Positions 1-10,190 of a DNA stretch of 64,000 nt are shown piece after piece (within the stretch, counting starts at the first letter, position 1; every line of letters begins with the position of its first letter). The DNA comes from Xenorhabdus poinarii G6 (lineage in GTDB: Bacteria > Pseudomonadota > Gammaproteobacteria > Enterobacterales > Enterobacteriaceae). The stretch spans positions 1,426,001-1,490,000 of the forward strand of contig NZ_FO704551.1 in the NCBI RefSeq assembly GCF_000968175.1. The letters run 5' to 3'. A program made the position numbers and the translations under genes. A model generated the notes under the pieces. The model saw nothing but the letters and a program-made list of their open reading frames with translations, ran no database searches and was not told the origin of the DNA.

Positions 1-1
1 T

Positions 2-274
2 AACCTGACGCTGCCGGATTTGGCCTCTCGTTTGGATTGGGGGCAGATTTATAAATTACAGCCTTTATCTGATGATGAGAAAATTCAGGCATTGCAACTA
101 CGGGCAAAATTGCGGGGTTTTGAATTACCAGAGGATGTCGGACGTTTTGTGCTGAAACGGCTCGACAGGGAAATGCAAACGTTATTTAAAACCCTGGATG
201 AGCTTGATCGCGCTTCCATTGTGGCACAACGTAAACTGACGATCCCATTTGTGAAAGATATCCTTGAGCTTTGA
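2..274 (+). CDS. hda: DnaA regulatory inactivator Hda, C-terminal part (cut by window start)
   Basis: Open from the first bases, so the 5' part lies outside the window; about 90 residues are visible. Hda is a DnaA-related AAA+ protein that, with the DNA-loaded beta clamp, promotes ATP hydrolysis by DnaA and prevents re-initiation. The visible part is the C-terminal lid of the AAA+ fold and matches E. coli Hda almost residue by residue ([36 protein letters not shown]). The N-terminal clamp-binding motif and Walker boxes are not in view. The arsC/bepA neighbours on the opposite strand match the usual enteric order. Confidence 0.93.
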   Translation, partial: NLTLPDLASRLDWGQIYKLQPLSDDEKIQALQLRAKLRGFELPEDVGRFVLKRLDREMQTLFKTLDELDRASIVAQRKLTIPFVKDILEL

Positions 275-307
275 ATGAATAAAGCGGAAAGAAAACGCAA
301 TCAGGAT

Positions 308-347
308 AAAAAAGTGATAGAGAATCGTGTCCCTATCACTTTTTTAT
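308..347. terminator. Bidirectional intrinsic terminator between hda and arsC
   Basis: A 13-bp perfect stem (AAAAAAGTGATAG paired with CTATCACTTTTTT) has a 12-nt loop and T-runs on both strands. It lies between the convergent hda and arsC genes and can serve both. Confidence 0.85.
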
Positions 348-367
348 TCATTTCCACTGAAAAAGAG

Positions 368-724
368 TCAGAACAGAATCTCTTTAATGTGTTCAGGAGG
401 ACGCCCCAAACGTGCCTTATCAGCGACAACCACAATCGGGCGTTCTATCAATTTAGGGTTGTTAGCCATCGCCTGCAGCAGTGCTTCCTGGGATAATGTG
501 GCATCATCAAGATTTAATTCTTGATATCGCTCTTCTTTGGTACGCATTAATTGACGGGCATCGTTGAAACCAAGTTGTTTCAATAATACGGCAAGTTGTT
601 CTACTGTCGGCGGTGTTTCGAGATAGTGAATGATTGTCGGCTCAATGCCGAGTTCTTCAACCAATTTCAGTGTTTCACGGCTCTTTGAGCAACGTGGATT
701 ATGGTAAATAGTGACGGGTTGCAT
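368..724 (-). CDS. arsC: ArsC-family reductase (YfgD type)
   Basis: 118 aa with the arsenate-reductase thioredoxin-like fold. The N-terminal YHNPRCSKSRETL motif carries the catalytic cysteine (Cys12), and the conserved ERPIVV...ARLGRPPE block lies near the C terminus. It is the E. coli YfgD type, annotated glutaredoxin-dependent arsenate reductase, though a true arsenate role for this chromosomal copy is unproven. It starts 12 nt after bepA on the same strand, so it is probably co-transcribed with it. There is no arsR or arsB nearby. Confidence 0.9.
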   Translation of the reverse strand: MQPVTIYHNPRCSKSRETLKLVEELGIEPTIIHYLETPPTVEQLAVLLKQLGFNDARQLMRTKEERYQELNLDDATLSQEALLQAMANNPKLIERPIVVVADKARLGRPPEHIKEILF

Positions 725-735
725 ATAAAAATCCT

Positions 736-2199
736 TTAATTTTCATATTGGTTATAACTTTTTTGCAGTTCGCGTAACTGATCAATCCGGGCATCATATC
801 GTTTCTGCTCGTAGCTGCCCAATTTTGCTAATGCACTGGCCTGGCTCAGTAGTCCTATGGCTGAATCAAACTGAGCTTTTAATGCCATGATTTCTGCATA
901 AGCCGCGAGTTCCTCCGCGCGTTTTCCTTGTTTTCCTGCGGTATCTCTTAGCAGGCTCCAGCCATTAAGATCGTCAGGGTGATTGAAGGTGTAACGAAAC
1001 AGAAGTTGTGATGCCTGAGAATATTTTTTGTCTGCAAAGTAGGCTCTTGCAAGGAGGATCTGCAATATCGGGCTGTTTTTCTGCGTTTTGAGGGCCTCCT
1101 GTAATCGATTGATAGCGCTGGCGTAGTGCTGTTGTTCGATATCAATCCCCGTCATTGTGTTAATAAACCAAATATTATCCGGTTGTTGCTCCAGCAATGG
1201 GGAGAGTGTTGCTTTAGCCTCGGCATACTTTTTATCTTTAGAAAGTAAAATCGCGCGTCCGTAGGTGGCCGCCAGCCGTTCTTTCGGGGTACCCTGAAGA
1301 TATTTTTTTAACCATTCATCGATATAGGAACGTTGATAGGTTGAATACTTGGTTAAAATACGGACACGGGCGAACAGAAAATCCTGCGATTCAGGGTGCA
1401 TTTTTGTTGGATATTGATTTGCCCTATTGCGGGCATCAGCCAAGCGGCTGTCGGGTAATGGGTGGGTATAGAGCATTTCCGGTAGCTTGGAACTGTAACG
1501 GGATTGATCGGCCATGATCTGCATAAAACCAGGCATACCATGCGGATCAAATCCTGCCCGGTTGAGTGTCTGCATGCCAATGCGATCCGCTTCCTGTTCA
1601 TTTGATTGGGTAAAACTGATCATGCCTTGTTGGAAACCGGCAAGTGTACCGCTAAGTGCCGCCATGCCGGCCTGTGGGCTAGCCATCATCAGCAAGATAG
1701 AACCCAATGCTCCAGCCCAGGCCAGCGGACTGGTCCGTTTTTGTTCTTCCATGAGCCGTGCCAGATGCCGTTGTGTCACATGGGAGATTTCATGCGCCAT
1801 GACAGACGCTAATTCGCTTTCATTGCGGCTATACTGTAATAGCGCCGAGTGAAGAACAACATTACCGCCGAAAAATGCGTAAGCATTAATATTAGGATTA
1901 TTGACAAGATAGAAATGGAAAGGAGTTTTTACTGAACTGGCATGATTAACTAATTTTTGCCCCATATTGTTAATGTATTGCATCAGAAGCGGGTCATAAA
2001 TCAGGGGCGCCTGAGCACGTATCATACGTATATAAAAGTCACCCATGGCCATCTCTTGATTGATGCTGAGTGTGGCGCCTGCTGTCGTACCAATATCTGG
2101 TAAGGAGTCTTCAACGGGTGCAGAAAATACAGGAGGGTGACCCAATAGTAACAAGCCCATAAAGATGGCGACTAACGATCTTCTCGGTGTTTTTCTCAT
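736..2199 (-). CDS. bepA: Beta-barrel assembly-enhancing protease BepA (YfgC)
   Basis: 487 aa, close to the E. coli length. A cleavable signal peptide (MRKTPRRSLVAIFMGLLLLG...FSA) sends it to the periplasm. The M48 metalloprotease domain carries HEISH at about residues 136-140, with the third zinc ligand in the NEQEADRIG motif. The C-terminal half is TPR repeats. BepA degrades or rescues stalled outer-membrane proteins, notably LptD, at the BAM complex. It is followed by arsC/yfgD in the usual enteric order. In E. coli bepA belongs to the envelope stress regulon; no promoter was assigned here. Confidence 0.95.
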   Translation of the reverse strand: MRKTPRRSLVAIFMGLLLLGHPPVFSAPVEDSLPDIGTTAGATLSINQEMAMGDFYIRMIRAQAPLIYDPLLMQYINNMGQKLVNHASSVKTPFHFYLVNNPNINAYAFFGGNVVLHSALLQYSRNESELASVMAHEISHVTQRHLARLMEEQKRTSPLAWAGALGSILLMMASPQAGMAALSGTLAGFQQGMISFTQSNEQEADRIGMQTLNRAGFDPHGMPGFMQIMADQSRYSSKLPEMLYTHPLPDSRLADARNRANQYPTKMHPESQDFLFARVRILTKYSTYQRSYIDEWLKKYLQGTPKERLAATYGRAILLSKDKKYAEAKATLSPLLEQQPDNIWFINTMTGIDIEQQHYASAINRLQEALKTQKNSPILQILLARAYFADKKYSQASQLLFRYTFNHPDDLNGWSLLRDTAGKQGKRAEELAAYAEIMALKAQFDSAIGLLSQASALAKLGSYEQKRYDARIDQLRELQKSYNQYEN

Positions 2200-2375
2200 C
2201 GCGCGTTTCTCATAAAACAGTGTGCTCCATTCTGGCTATCAATTTCATGAATATGTGTATGATAGCAAAGGGTACCTCAAAGTGAATTATTCATTATGAA
2301 TGTTAGTGGAAAAAAGTTGCCGCCAGCTGAAACTGGCGGCAATGCAAAATTGATGACGTCTCGCATGAGATTAAA

Positions 2376-2843
2376 TTAATGCTGTTTCACGTAATCCAGT
2401 ACAATTTGGTGATGATCACGGGTTTTGAATTGATCAAAAACGTGTTCAATATCCCCTTGTGGGTTAATCAGAAAACTGATGCGGTGAATGCCATCGTAGG
2501 TTTTCCCCATAAACCGCTTTTCTCCCCAAACACCAAATTGTTCGGCAACCTGATGGTCAATATCAGAAAGTAAAGTGAAATTCAGCCGCTCTTTCTCGAC
2601 AAAGCGAGATAACTTTTCGGGGGTATCTGGACTCATGCCTAACACTTTAACATTAACGTTGTTCAGTTCACTCTGTGCGTCACGCAAACCACATGCCTGA
2701 ATGGTGCAGCCTGGTGTCATGGCTTTGGGATAAAAATAGACTAAAACCCGTTGTCCTTTAAAATCAGACAAATTAATGGTTTTGCTATTTTGGTCAAGAA
2801 GGCTGAATTGCGGTGCTTTATCGCCAGCTTTTAATGGGCTCAT
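2376..2843 (-). CDS. bcp: Thioredoxin-dependent thiol peroxidase Bcp
   Basis: 155 aa. An atypical 2-Cys peroxiredoxin that reduces hydrogen and organic peroxides with electrons from thioredoxin. The motif MTPGCTIQACGLRD holds the peroxidatic cysteine and the resolving cysteine five residues later, as in E. coli Bcp. The ATG at 2843 is chosen over the adjacent upstream GTG because GGAG lies 8 nt before it. It lies downstream of gcvR on the same strand, as in E. coli. Confidence 0.95.
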   Translation of the reverse strand: MSPLKAGDKAPQFSLLDQNSKTINLSDFKGQRVLVYFYPKAMTPGCTIQACGLRDAQSELNNVNVKVLGMSPDTPEKLSRFVEKERLNFTLLSDIDHQVAEQFGVWGEKRFMGKTYDGIHRISFLINPQGDIEHVFDQFKTRDHHQIVLDYVKQH

Positions 2844-2915
2844 CACTCATTCTCCGTTTGGTCGTTTTGATTTAAAGGGTCGGTACGCTAATGCCGCGAT
2901 ATGAACCGGTGGCCA

Positions 2916-3479
2916 TTAGTTGAGTATGGGTTGAAGTAAATGATTTTGTACGCTGATACTGCCTTGCGCGTTTAACTCTGTGCACAGATGATGAAAGTGT
3001 TGTTTAAATATCGTGCCATTATCATCCTGTGGATTATGGCCTGTAATTTGAATTTGCAGGCGGGCAGGGTGATTTTCTTCGCTTGGGTGCGTTTTTGATA
3101 CCAGTTCAGCGATATTAAAATCTTGTGCCGTGAATAAACTGGTAAAACGTTCAACCATTCCTGGAGAATCATCCACATCGACCTTCACTGTAATCGTTGA
3201 TGGAAATGTTTTCGGGACACCGCATCGGGTACGTTTCATCACAATGAGTAACTCAAGTTCTGCCCCTTTTTGTGGCAGGGTGGACTCGATCAGTGTAATG
3301 GCGTTCCAGCTACCGGATAGTAACATGATAAAAGTAAATTCTTCGCCAAACATTGCCAGACGGCTGTCTTCAATATTGCAACCACAGGTACTCACGAGGC
3401 GGGTGATCGTATTGACAATGCCGGGGCGATCGGTTCCTAGGGCGGTGATCACTAAAAAATGTTGTTCTGATGTTGGCAA
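2916..3479 (-). CDS. gcvR: Glycine cleavage system transcriptional repressor GcvR
   Basis: 187 aa, built of two ACT-type ligand domains: residues about 8-75 beginning with the typical ALGTDRPGIVNTIT, and about 95-170 with VDVDDSPGMVERFT. GcvR has no DNA-binding domain; in E. coli it binds GcvA and, without glycine, keeps the gcvTHP activator in repressing form. The gene diverges from dapA and sits upstream of bcp, the usual enteric order. Confidence 0.93.
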   Translation of the reverse strand: MPTSEQHFLVITALGTDRPGIVNTITRLVSTCGCNIEDSRLAMFGEEFTFIMLLSGSWNAITLIESTLPQKGAELELLIVMKRTRCGVPKTFPSTITVKVDVDDSPGMVERFTSLFTAQDFNIAELVSKTHPSEENHPARLQIQITGHNPQDDNGTIFKQHFHHLCTELNAQGSISVQNHLLQPILN

Positions 3480-3871
3480 AGCGATTTTCCTTTAATTTAT
3501 TCGATGTCTTCTGTGGATGTTATGGTTAAACATAAAAAATGATCAAGAGAAGGTCAATTGCATTTGATGACTTGTTTCCGTGACAAGGAAACCTGTTAAC
3601 ATAATGACGCTTACCGGCAGCGGGGACAATCTGAATATGCTATTCCACCGTGTTGCGAATGATGTAACGATGTTTTTTTAATGCACATTCTGGAATGAAA
3701 ATGTTGGGGAGGTGTGAAAAGAACATGATTATAATTTCTGTTTAATCAGCTACACTTGGTATTAATAAAATTCATTGAAATCGTGTGTTTAAAGAGTTTT
3801 CTTCTGTATAACAAGAAAGTACCATGAACTTTCTCATTTGCAGTTTAAGGTTTAACTAAGGGGAAATGGCA
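3480..3871. promoter_or_regulatory. Divergent gcvR/dapA intergenic region
   Basis: About 390 bp without a credible gene. It must hold both divergent promoters. A 6-bp inverted repeat (GTTTCC/GGAAAC, 3574-3592) is visible. The dapA ribosome binding site TAAGGGG is at 3857-3863. No regulator site could be assigned. Confidence 0.5.
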
Positions 3872-4771
3872 ATGGTCAGCGATCATTCTGGTTTTACAGG
3901 CAGTATAGTTGCATTGATAACGCCGATGGACTCAAAAGGTCAGATGGATAAGGCCAGTTTGAAAAAATTGGTAGAGTATCATGTCGCCAGCGGGACATCT
4001 GCGATTGTGTCTGTCGGAACAACCGGCGAAAGCGCAACACTGAATCACGACGAACATGTTGCTGTTGTACTGACAACATTGGAAATGGCCGATGGACGTA
4101 TTCCTGTCATCGCTGGCACCGGCGCAAATGCAACAGCGGAAGCCATTTCTCTGACGAATCGTTTCGAAAACACCGGGGTTGTGGGTTGCCTGTCAGTGAC
4201 ACCTTATTATAATAGACCGTCACAGGAAGGTTTATATTTGCACTATAAAGCCATCGCTGAGAGCACTGACTTACCCCAAATTCTGTATAATGTGCCGTCT
4301 CGTACCGGATGTGATTTATTGCCACTGACGGTCGCGCGCCTGGCGAAACTGAAAAATATTGTTGCGCTTAAGGAAGCAACAGGGAACTTAAGTCGTGTTA
4401 GTCAAATCCAAGCATTGGTTAATGATGAAACGTTCATTCTGCTGAGTGGTGATGATGCAAGTTTTGTCGATTTTATGCAGCTTGGTGGTAAAGGGGTTAT
4501 TTCTGTCACTGCAAACGTTGCCGCGGCGGAAATGGCACAGGTGTGTAAATTGGCGGAACAAGGTGAATTTCTGAAGGCTCGCGGCCTGAACAGCCGCCTG
4601 ATGGAATTGCATCATCAATTATTTGTTGAACCTAGCCCGACGCCGGTTAAATGGGCCTGTCATCAATTGGGATTGATTGCCGATGATTCATTGCGTTTAC
4701 CCATGATCCCGCTAACGCAGGAAGGGCAAATTCCAGTTGGTCAGGCACTCAAAATCGCCGGATTACTGTAA
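3872..4771 (+). CDS. dapA: 4-hydroxy-tetrahydrodipicolinate synthase DapA
   Basis: 299 aa. Condenses pyruvate with aspartate semialdehyde, the first committed step to diaminopimelate and lysine. The TIM-barrel aldolase shows GTTGESATL, the Tyr in [11 protein letters not shown], and the Schiff-base Lys in [10 protein letters not shown]. The ATG at 3872 is preferred over 3866 because TAAGGGG ends 8 nt before it but only 2 nt before 3866. Both give a short N-terminal extension (MVSDHSG) relative to E. coli, which starts at MFTGSIV. It is followed after 17 nt by bamC, the conserved enteric operon. Confidence 0.95.
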   Translation: MVSDHSGFTGSIVALITPMDSKGQMDKASLKKLVEYHVASGTSAIVSVGTTGESATLNHDEHVAVVLTTLEMADGRIPVIAGTGANATAEAISLTNRFENTGVVGCLSVTPYYNRPSQEGLYLHYKAIAESTDLPQILYNVPSRTGCDLLPLTVARLAKLKNIVALKEATGNLSRVSQIQALVNDETFILLSGDDASFVDFMQLGGKGVISVTANVAAAEMAQVCKLAEQGEFLKARGLNSRLMELHHQLFVEPSPTPVKWACHQLGLIADDSLRLPMIPLTQEGQIPVGQALKIAGLL

Positions 4772-4788
4772 AATTTTAGGGAATTTTA

Positions 4789-5835
4789 ATGGCAACATTA
4801 TTGCAAAAATCGAAGGCCATGAAGATTGCTGGTCTGTCATTGGTGGTTTTTTTGGCCGCCTGCTCCAGCGATCAGCGCTATAAACGTCAGATCAGTGGGG
4901 ATCAATCTTATCTTGATTCACCGCCACTGAAGACATTGAATCTTCCTGCCGGCATCATATTACCGCTGCAAAATGGTGAGTATGATATTCCTGCTACGGA
5001 TTCAACCGGAGCCTCAGGGAAAAATTTGGATATACGTCCCCCATTGCAAGCCCTTGCGTTATTGACAGGTTCCCGCGTTGAAAATAGTGCTAACAGCAGT
5101 AAGTTGTTGCTTGAAAATACACCGGAATACAGCAAGTTATGGTCGCAGATAAACACGTTGTTGGCAGAAAAAGGCTATAAAATCAGCCATAAAGATGATT
5201 CAGCACAAACGTTGACAACGGATTGGATTACATGGAAACGGGCAGATGAAAATGTGCCTTACCAGGGACGTTACCGTATTGCCGTGATCCGACAAGGTTA
5301 TCAAACCGAATTATCTGTTTCGAATGACGGCTTGAAACAGGGTGAAAAAGAAATTACCAATCCGGTAGAAGTGCAGCGTTACAATGTGGTGATGCTCAAT
5401 ACCCTGGCGGGAGACTTAAGCCAACAACAGGAAGCCGCAAGCCTGAACAGTGCTAAAGTGTCAGGTGCATTATCCGTACAAAGCGGCAGTGATAATACCG
5501 GATTGCCGCAAATCATTGTGCGTGCCCCCTATAACGTCGTCTGGAACAGATTGCCATACGCGCTGGATAGCGTAGGAATGGAAGTCACTGATCGTACACG
5601 TTCTACAGGCGCTATCGCGGTAACCTATAAAGGGCGTAGCGCTTCTGATTGGAAAGCGCTGGGGGTGGAAGCACCTGCTATCCGTGAAGGAAATTATAAG
5701 TTACAGGTAGGGGATTTGGATAACCGAAGCAGCTTGCAGTTTATCAGTGATAAAGGTAAGCCGCTGACCCAATCTGAAAATGATCAAATGGTGGCTGCGC
5801 TGGAAGCGGTGTTCAGCCAATCCAAAGATAAGTAA
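4789..5835 (+). CDS. bamC: Outer membrane assembly lipoprotein BamC
   Basis: 348 aa. Lipoprotein subunit of the BAM complex, which inserts outer-membrane beta-barrels. The lipobox LAAC is at residues 22-25, followed by the long unstructured segment SSDQRYKRQISGD that binds BamD, then two helix-grip domains. The C terminus contains LQVGDLDNRSSLQFI as in E. coli BamC. AGGGA lies 9 nt before the ATG. It forms a dapA-bamC transcription unit and is followed by a strong terminator before purC. Confidence 0.95.
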   Translation: MATLLQKSKAMKIAGLSLVVFLAACSSDQRYKRQISGDQSYLDSPPLKTLNLPAGIILPLQNGEYDIPATDSTGASGKNLDIRPPLQALALLTGSRVENSANSSKLLLENTPEYSKLWSQINTLLAEKGYKISHKDDSAQTLTTDWITWKRADENVPYQGRYRIAVIRQGYQTELSVSNDGLKQGEKEITNPVEVQRYNVVMLNTLAGDLSQQQEAASLNSAKVSGALSVQSGSDNTGLPQIIVRAPYNVVWNRLPYALDSVGMEVTDRTRSTGAIAVTYKGRSASDWKALGVEAPAIREGNYKLQVGDLDNRSSLQFISDKGKPLTQSENDQMVAALEAVFSQSKDK

Positions 5836-5841
5836 TCTATT

Positions 5842-5866
5842 AAAGGGGCCTCGGCCCCTTTATATT
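5842..5866 (+). terminator. Intrinsic terminator after bamC
   Basis: A 9-bp stem AAAGGGGCC / GGCCCCTTT with a 2-nt spacer, then a weak T-rich tail (TATATTTT). It ends the dapA-bamC unit. Confidence 0.8.
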
Positions 5867-5925
5867 TTAGATGCGTTTTTGTTTAATTCTTTACGTTTGA
5901 AGATGTCATATTGCTGGAGTGTAAA

Positions 5926-6639
5926 ATGCAGAAAAAAGCTGAGTTGTATCGTGGAAAGGCAAAAACAGTGTATGCCACTGATAATCCTGACTTACTGGTG
6001 CTGGAATTCCGTAATGATACATCAGCATTGGATGGTGAACGCATTGAACAGTTCGATCGCAAGGGAATGGTGAATAATAAATTCAATCATTTCATTATGA
6101 GCAAACTGGAAGAAGCGGGCATCCCGACGCAAATGGAACAACTGCTGTCAGATAATGAATCCCTGGTGAAAAAACTTGCTATGGTGCCTGTTGAGTGCGT
6201 TATTCGTAACCGTGCTGCCGGCTCCCTTGTCAAGCGTTTGGGGGTCGAAGAGGGAATGGTGCTGAATCCGCCTCTGTTTGATCTGTTTTTAAAAGATGAT
6301 GCCAAACACGACCCGATGGTTAATGAATCCTATTGTGAGACATTCGGTTGGGTGAGCAAAGCGCATTTATCTGAAATGAAACGCCTGAGCTATCAGGCCA
6401 ATGAAGTATTGAGCAAATTGTTTGATGATGCTGGCCTGATTTTGGTGGATTTTAAGTTGGAATTTGGTTTGTATAAGGGCCAAGTCGTATTAGGTGATGA
6501 GTTTTCGCCCGATGGCAGCCGTTTATGGGATAAACAGACGATGGATAAAATGGATAAGGATCGTTTTCGCCAAAGTCTCGGTGGCTTGATTGAAGCGTAT
6601 GAGGAAGTTGCACGCCGCATTGGTGTTATTTTGGACTAA
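5926..6639 (+). CDS. purC: SAICAR synthetase PurC
   Basis: 237 aa, exactly the E. coli length. Joins aspartate to CAIR with ATP in purine synthesis. Visible are the N-terminal [13 protein letters not shown], the ATP-site VIRNRAAGS and the LVDFKLEFG and [12 protein letters not shown] blocks. The ATG at 5926 is used: GGAG lies about 6 nt upstream and the protein then begins [10 protein letters not shown] as in relatives. The upstream TTG would add five residues with no support. Confidence 0.96.
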   Translation: MQKKAELYRGKAKTVYATDNPDLLVLEFRNDTSALDGERIEQFDRKGMVNNKFNHFIMSKLEEAGIPTQMEQLLSDNESLVKKLAMVPVECVIRNRAAGSLVKRLGVEEGMVLNPPLFDLFLKDDAKHDPMVNESYCETFGWVSKAHLSEMKRLSYQANEVLSKLFDDAGLILVDFKLEFGLYKGQVVLGDEFSPDGSRLWDKQTMDKMDKDRFRQSLGGLIEAYEEVARRIGVILD

Positions 6640-6641
6640 CA

Positions 6642-6657
6642 ACGCAAACGATTACCT
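6642..6657. promoter_or_regulatory. PurR-like motif just downstream of purC
   Basis: ACGCAAACGATTACCT matches the left half of the PurR operator (ACGCAAACGTTTGCGT) perfectly and the right half poorly. Its position after the purC stop codon is unusual, so it may be chance. Confidence 0.3.
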
Positions 6658-6676
6658 AAAGCAATTCAGGTAAAAT

Positions 6677-6711
6677 CACAGGATGCCCGGCAATAAAACG
6701 GGCATCCTGTG
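6677..6711. terminator. 13-bp inverted repeat between purC and a convergent lipoprotein gene
   Basis: Perfect stem CACAGGATGCCCG / CGGGCATCCTGTG with a 9-nt loop. It lies between convergent genes, so a bidirectional terminator is likely, although neither side has a strong T-run. Confidence 0.6.
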
Positions 6712-6752
6712 GTTAACAAAAACCGCCGTAAACCTTCAACAGCGCAGGCGGC

Positions 6753-7106
6753 TTAAAGTAGGGACTTGGTTATTTGTTTCCAGCCTTTCTGATGCATACA
6801 GCCGTAATAATATTCACGTCTGGAACCCTCATTGACATCCGTCACATAGCTTTCGACCATAGGAACATTTTGGCTGTAATAGCCGTTTTTTCCACATTGT
6901 TCCTTATCGAAACAGGGTTGTTGTACCATTTTCAGTGTTGATCTTTGGGCAATTTCATTTTTTACCGGAAATTGTTGTAATGCTGACAGCTTGCAATCCA
7001 CTTTTGCTTCGCTGAAAGGAGCCGGATGGCTGGTTGCAGGTACCCATTTAGTAGTGCAACCGGCTAATAAAATACAGACGGTAATGGAGGGAATTAATTT
7101 TTTCAT
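6753..7106 (-). CDS. Small predicted lipoprotein, unknown function
   Basis: 117 aa from the ATG at 7106 (MKKLIPSITVCILLAGC), which gives a typical lipoprotein signal with LAGC at residues 15-18; a longer ATG at 7136 would bury that signal. The mature part is short and has five cysteines (CKL, PCFDKEQCG, YGCMHQKGW), suggesting disulphides in the periplasm. No family recognised. It is convergent with purC. Confidence 0.7.
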   Translation of the reverse strand: MKKLIPSITVCILLAGCTTKWVPATSHPAPFSEAKVDCKLSALQQFPVKNEIAQRSTLKMVQQPCFDKEQCGKNGYYSQNVPMVESYVTDVNEGSRREYYYGCMHQKGWKQITKSLL

Positions 7107-7136
7107 ATCGCTTATCCGAACGCATCCTGATTGCAC

Positions 7137-7608
7137 ATGGCTTCTGACAATCTTTCCGCATTCACCCTGGTAAAAGTGTTAATCTTTATCAGTCAAGCAC
7201 GCGAAAGCTGGCTGGTTACTGATGTTGTGGCTAAGGTGCCATGTTGTGATGCTTTTCTCTATCAAGAAGCCGCCGGCATCTTGATTTTTAAGATTAATTA
7301 TTTATCAATATGATTACTTAAAGCAAGTGTATGACTCATCCTCTGGTCGCGATAAAATTCACCCTTTTTAGGTAACCTACTGAAAAAATGCTGAGGATAT
7401 CAGTGGCCTCTGTTTTATGTCGTTTTTATGACTGGTTGTTTTTAGATAGAAATAAGGTGATTCACTATCATTCTTCCACTGAATATAAATATGTTTATTA
7501 AGTATAAAACTTTTTAAGTTATTATCCTGTCCGTACCTAACTGACTGGTATTTGGTTTTAAAATGCTCAAGCACTGTTTTATCGGATGTTATAGGAAAAT
7601 AAAAATTC
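7137..7608. other. Intergenic region without a confident gene
   Basis: About 470 bp, AT-rich in its right half. A 77-codon minus-strand frame (7377-7610) has plausible residues but no ribosome binding site, and its start overlaps the start of the DUF441 gene. It should hold the promoters of the lipoprotein gene and of the DUF441-tmcA pair. Confidence 0.5.
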
Positions 7609-8061
7609 ATGAGCCATATTGATCCTACTTTACTGATTTTGCTCTTGCTGGCAGGGCTTGGCATCATCAGCCATAACATGACAGTGACACTGGCCATGTT
7701 ATTTCTGTTAGTCGTTCGTATTACACCATTAAATCAGTTTTTCCCCTGGGTGGAAAAATACGGTTTGACGATAGGTATCCTGATTTTGACGATCGGAGTC
7801 ATGGCACCTATCGCCAGCGGAAAAATTTCCGCACAAGCCATTTTCAGCTCTTTCTTACATTGGAAATCCCTGTTGGCTATTGCGGTGGGTATCCTGGTGT
7901 CATGGCTAGGCAGCCGTGGCGTTGCCTTGATGTCAGGTCAGCCTTCTACGGTCGCGGGTTTGTTAGTCGGCACGGTGTTAGGCGTGGCATTTTTCAGGGG
8001 TGTTCCCGTCGGTCCGCTGATTGCCGCCGGTATTTTGTCACTCATGATTGGTAAGTCATGA
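7609..8061 (+). CDS. yeaL: DUF441 / UPF0756 membrane protein (YeaL type)
   Basis: 150 aa, about four hydrophobic segments. The DUF441 signature is seen in the glycine-rich C terminus ([16 protein letters not shown]) and the [16 protein letters not shown] block. Function unknown; inner membrane. Its stop overlaps the tmcA start by 4 nt (ATGA), which implies translational coupling; this pairing with tmcA is not the E. coli arrangement. Confidence 0.85.
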   Translation: MSHIDPTLLILLLLAGLGIISHNMTVTLAMLFLLVVRITPLNQFFPWVEKYGLTIGILILTIGVMAPIASGKISAQAIFSSFLHWKSLLAIAVGILVSWLGSRGVALMSGQPSTVAGLLVGTVLGVAFFRGVPVGPLIAAGILSLMIGKS

Positions 8062-10190
8062 TTGACTACAGCTCATGGGTCATGTTGCAGGCGCAGATGC
8101 AACAACAGGGACAGCGTCGTCTGGTTGTTTTGAGTGGTGAGCCTCAATGGAGCGCCTGGCTCACCAATCAGCTAACCGAGCAGTTTCAGGGGGATTGGCT
8201 CACTGTTTCAGCGCATATTTCAGGTGCTATTGATCCAGCAAAAGCCGTGAGTTTGCTTGGCCGTGAGTTTTTGCATGGCATCTTTGATGCAACGAAGGGA
8301 TTTCATGCCGAAGCATTAGCGATATTGGCCGGTACACTAAAGGCAGGAAGCTGGCTGGTGATGCGTGTACCCGCCTGGTCACACTGGGCAGCACAGCCGG
8401 ATGAAGACAGTTTACGCTGGAGTGAATCGGCAGGTGTTATGCCAACACCGCATTTTATCCGACATCTTCAACAGCAAATCCTCGCGTTTCCTGACGTATT
8501 ATTATGGCGTCAGGGGATGCCCTTTCAGATGCCGCTATTGCCCCAAAGGGCAATGTGGCAGAAACCGGATGGCACACCAACAGCGGGTCAGCAATCCATC
8601 CTTGACGAATTATTACAGGTCACAGGCGGTGTTTGGGTGATCACAGCGCCACGAGGGCGGGGAAAATCGGCTCTGGCAGGCATGTTGGTGCGACATTGGC
8701 CCGGAAAATGCTGGTTATGCGCCCCGGCAAAAGTAGCAACGGCAGTTATCCGCCGTTATTCCGATTTTCCTGATACGGCGGAATCAAGCTCTTTATCACA
8801 AGCAACGCCATTTTGGGCGGTCGACCATTTATTGCAATATTGCCGGACGAAAAGTGATGTACCAGCGGATCAACACGAGGCAGATTGGTTATTGATCGAC
8901 GAAGCCGCCGCGATCCCAACGCCACAACTGGCAGAATTGATCCGCCATTTTCCCCGGGTTTTGTTGATTTCGACGGTTCAAGGTTATGAAGGTACAGGGC
9001 GTGGGTTCTTGTTGAAACTGTGTGCGGCACTGCCCGATTGCCATAGGCGTGAATTGAAAACGCCCATGCGTTGGGCTGAGCATGATCCACTGGAGGCGTG
9101 GCTGGACAGTGCACTGTTATTTGATGATAAACAGCCGATTCATGGCACCGATACCCGTAAAGAAAAATTGCATTTTCAGTCAATTCATCAGTCTGAATGG
9201 TTACAACATGCCACATTATTGCGTTCATTTTACGGATTACTGACCAGCGCACATTACCGAACATCGCCTCTTGATTTGCGTCGATTAATGGATGGTAACG
9301 GCATGCGTTTTCTGGCTGCAACCTCCCATCCGTCAAACCATCATTCACCCTTGATCGGCGCGTTGTGGATGGTCAACGAAGGGGGTTTATCCCGAACGTT
9401 AGCGCATGAAATATGGGCAGGACGTCGGCGGCCGAGGGGAAATTTGGTGGCTCAATCCTTAGCAGCACACAGCGGTTTTCCACAGGCGGCAATATTGCGA
9501 TCACAGCGGGTCAGTCGTATTGCTGTCCAGGCGCATTATCGCCGTCGTGGTATCGCACAACGTTTGATCATCCAACAATGCCAGGTGGCTACAAAACAAA
9601 AATTCGATTTTGTCTCTGTGAGTTTTGGCTATACCGCTGAGCTGTGGGCGTTATGGCAAAAATGTGGTTTTCGGTTGGTGAGAATGGGAACTCACCGGGA
9701 AGCGAGCAGTGGTTGTTATACGGCAATGGCGATCTTGCCGCTGAGTGAACAGGGAGCACAATTGGCTCAGGTAGCGCAGCAGCGATTATCCCGGGATGCT
9801 CGTGGATTAGAAGCCTTACTGGGTTTTGATTTGCCCATTGAACATCATTATGATCACTGGCTGGATACCAATGATTGGCAGGAATTGGCGGGGTTTGCGT
9901 TTGCCCACCGCCCCTTGTCAGCCTCTTATTTTGCATTACAACGGTTATTATTGGTCAGTCAGTTGGCGTTGCCTGCATTGGGAAAACACCTCCAACAGCA
10001 GATAAGTCTCGAACAATGTGTGAGTGACTTATCGTTGAGTGGCCGTAAGGCGCTACTGAAACACTGGCGGCAAGAGACAGCCAGTGCCTTGGCAAGCATC
10101 GATGAATTACTGACCAATCACTGGCGAGATTGGGTTATTTCTTGCGATTTTGTTGCGGCCAATCATCTTCATCATCCCATTGATCGTTAA
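8058..10190 (+). CDS. tmcA: tRNA(Met) cytidine acetyltransferase TmcA
   Basis: 710 aa. Makes N4-acetylcytidine at the wobble base of elongator tRNA-Met, using acetyl-CoA and ATP or GTP. Domains in order: N-terminal DUF1726, an RNA-helicase-like ATPase with Walker [11 protein letters not shown] (about 198-207) and Walker [11 protein letters not shown] (about 277-286), a GNAT domain with the acetyl-CoA loop [13 protein letters not shown] (about 490-502), and a C-terminal tRNA-binding region. The start overlaps the DUF441 gene by 4 nt and the 3' end overlaps ypfN on the other strand. Confidence 0.95.
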   Translation: MIDYSSWVMLQAQMQQQGQRRLVVLSGEPQWSAWLTNQLTEQFQGDWLTVSAHISGAIDPAKAVSLLGREFLHGIFDATKGFHAEALAILAGTLKAGSWLVMRVPAWSHWAAQPDEDSLRWSESAGVMPTPHFIRHLQQQILAFPDVLLWRQGMPFQMPLLPQRAMWQKPDGTPTAGQQSILDELLQVTGGVWVITAPRGRGKSALAGMLVRHWPGKCWLCAPAKVATAVIRRYSDFPDTAESSSLSQATPFWAVDHLLQYCRTKSDVPADQHEADWLLIDEAAAIPTPQLAELIRHFPRVLLISTVQGYEGTGRGFLLKLCAALPDCHRRELKTPMRWAEHDPLEAWLDSALLFDDKQPIHGTDTRKEKLHFQSIHQSEWLQHATLLRSFYGLLTSAHYRTSPLDLRRLMDGNGMRFLAATSHPSNHHSPLIGALWMVNEGGLSRTLAHEIWAGRRRPRGNLVAQSLAAHSGFPQAAILRSQRVSRIAVQAHYRRRGIAQRLIIQQCQVATKQKFDFVSVSFGYTAELWALWQKCGFRLVRMGTHREASSGCYTAMAILPLSEQGAQLAQVAQQRLSRDARGLEALLGFDLPIEHHYDHWLDTNDWQELAGFAFAHRPLSASYFALQRLLLVSQLALPALGKHLQQQISLEQCVSDLSLSGRKALLKHWRQETASALASIDELLTNHWRDWVISCDFVAANHLHHPIDR

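Noticed and set aside
1514..1852. 112-codon plus-strand frame within bepA
   Set aside because: Antisense to conserved BepA protease domain; shadow frame.
7377..7697. Minus-strand frame (up to 106 codons) upstream of the DUF441 gene
   Set aside because: The part after an internal ATG looks protein-like, but there is no ribosome binding site, it overlaps the DUF441 gene start in antisense, and nothing is recognisable.
8746..9348. 200-codon minus-strand frame within tmcA
   Set aside because: Lies entirely opposite the well-supported tmcA coding sequence and has no family features; a shadow of biased codon use.
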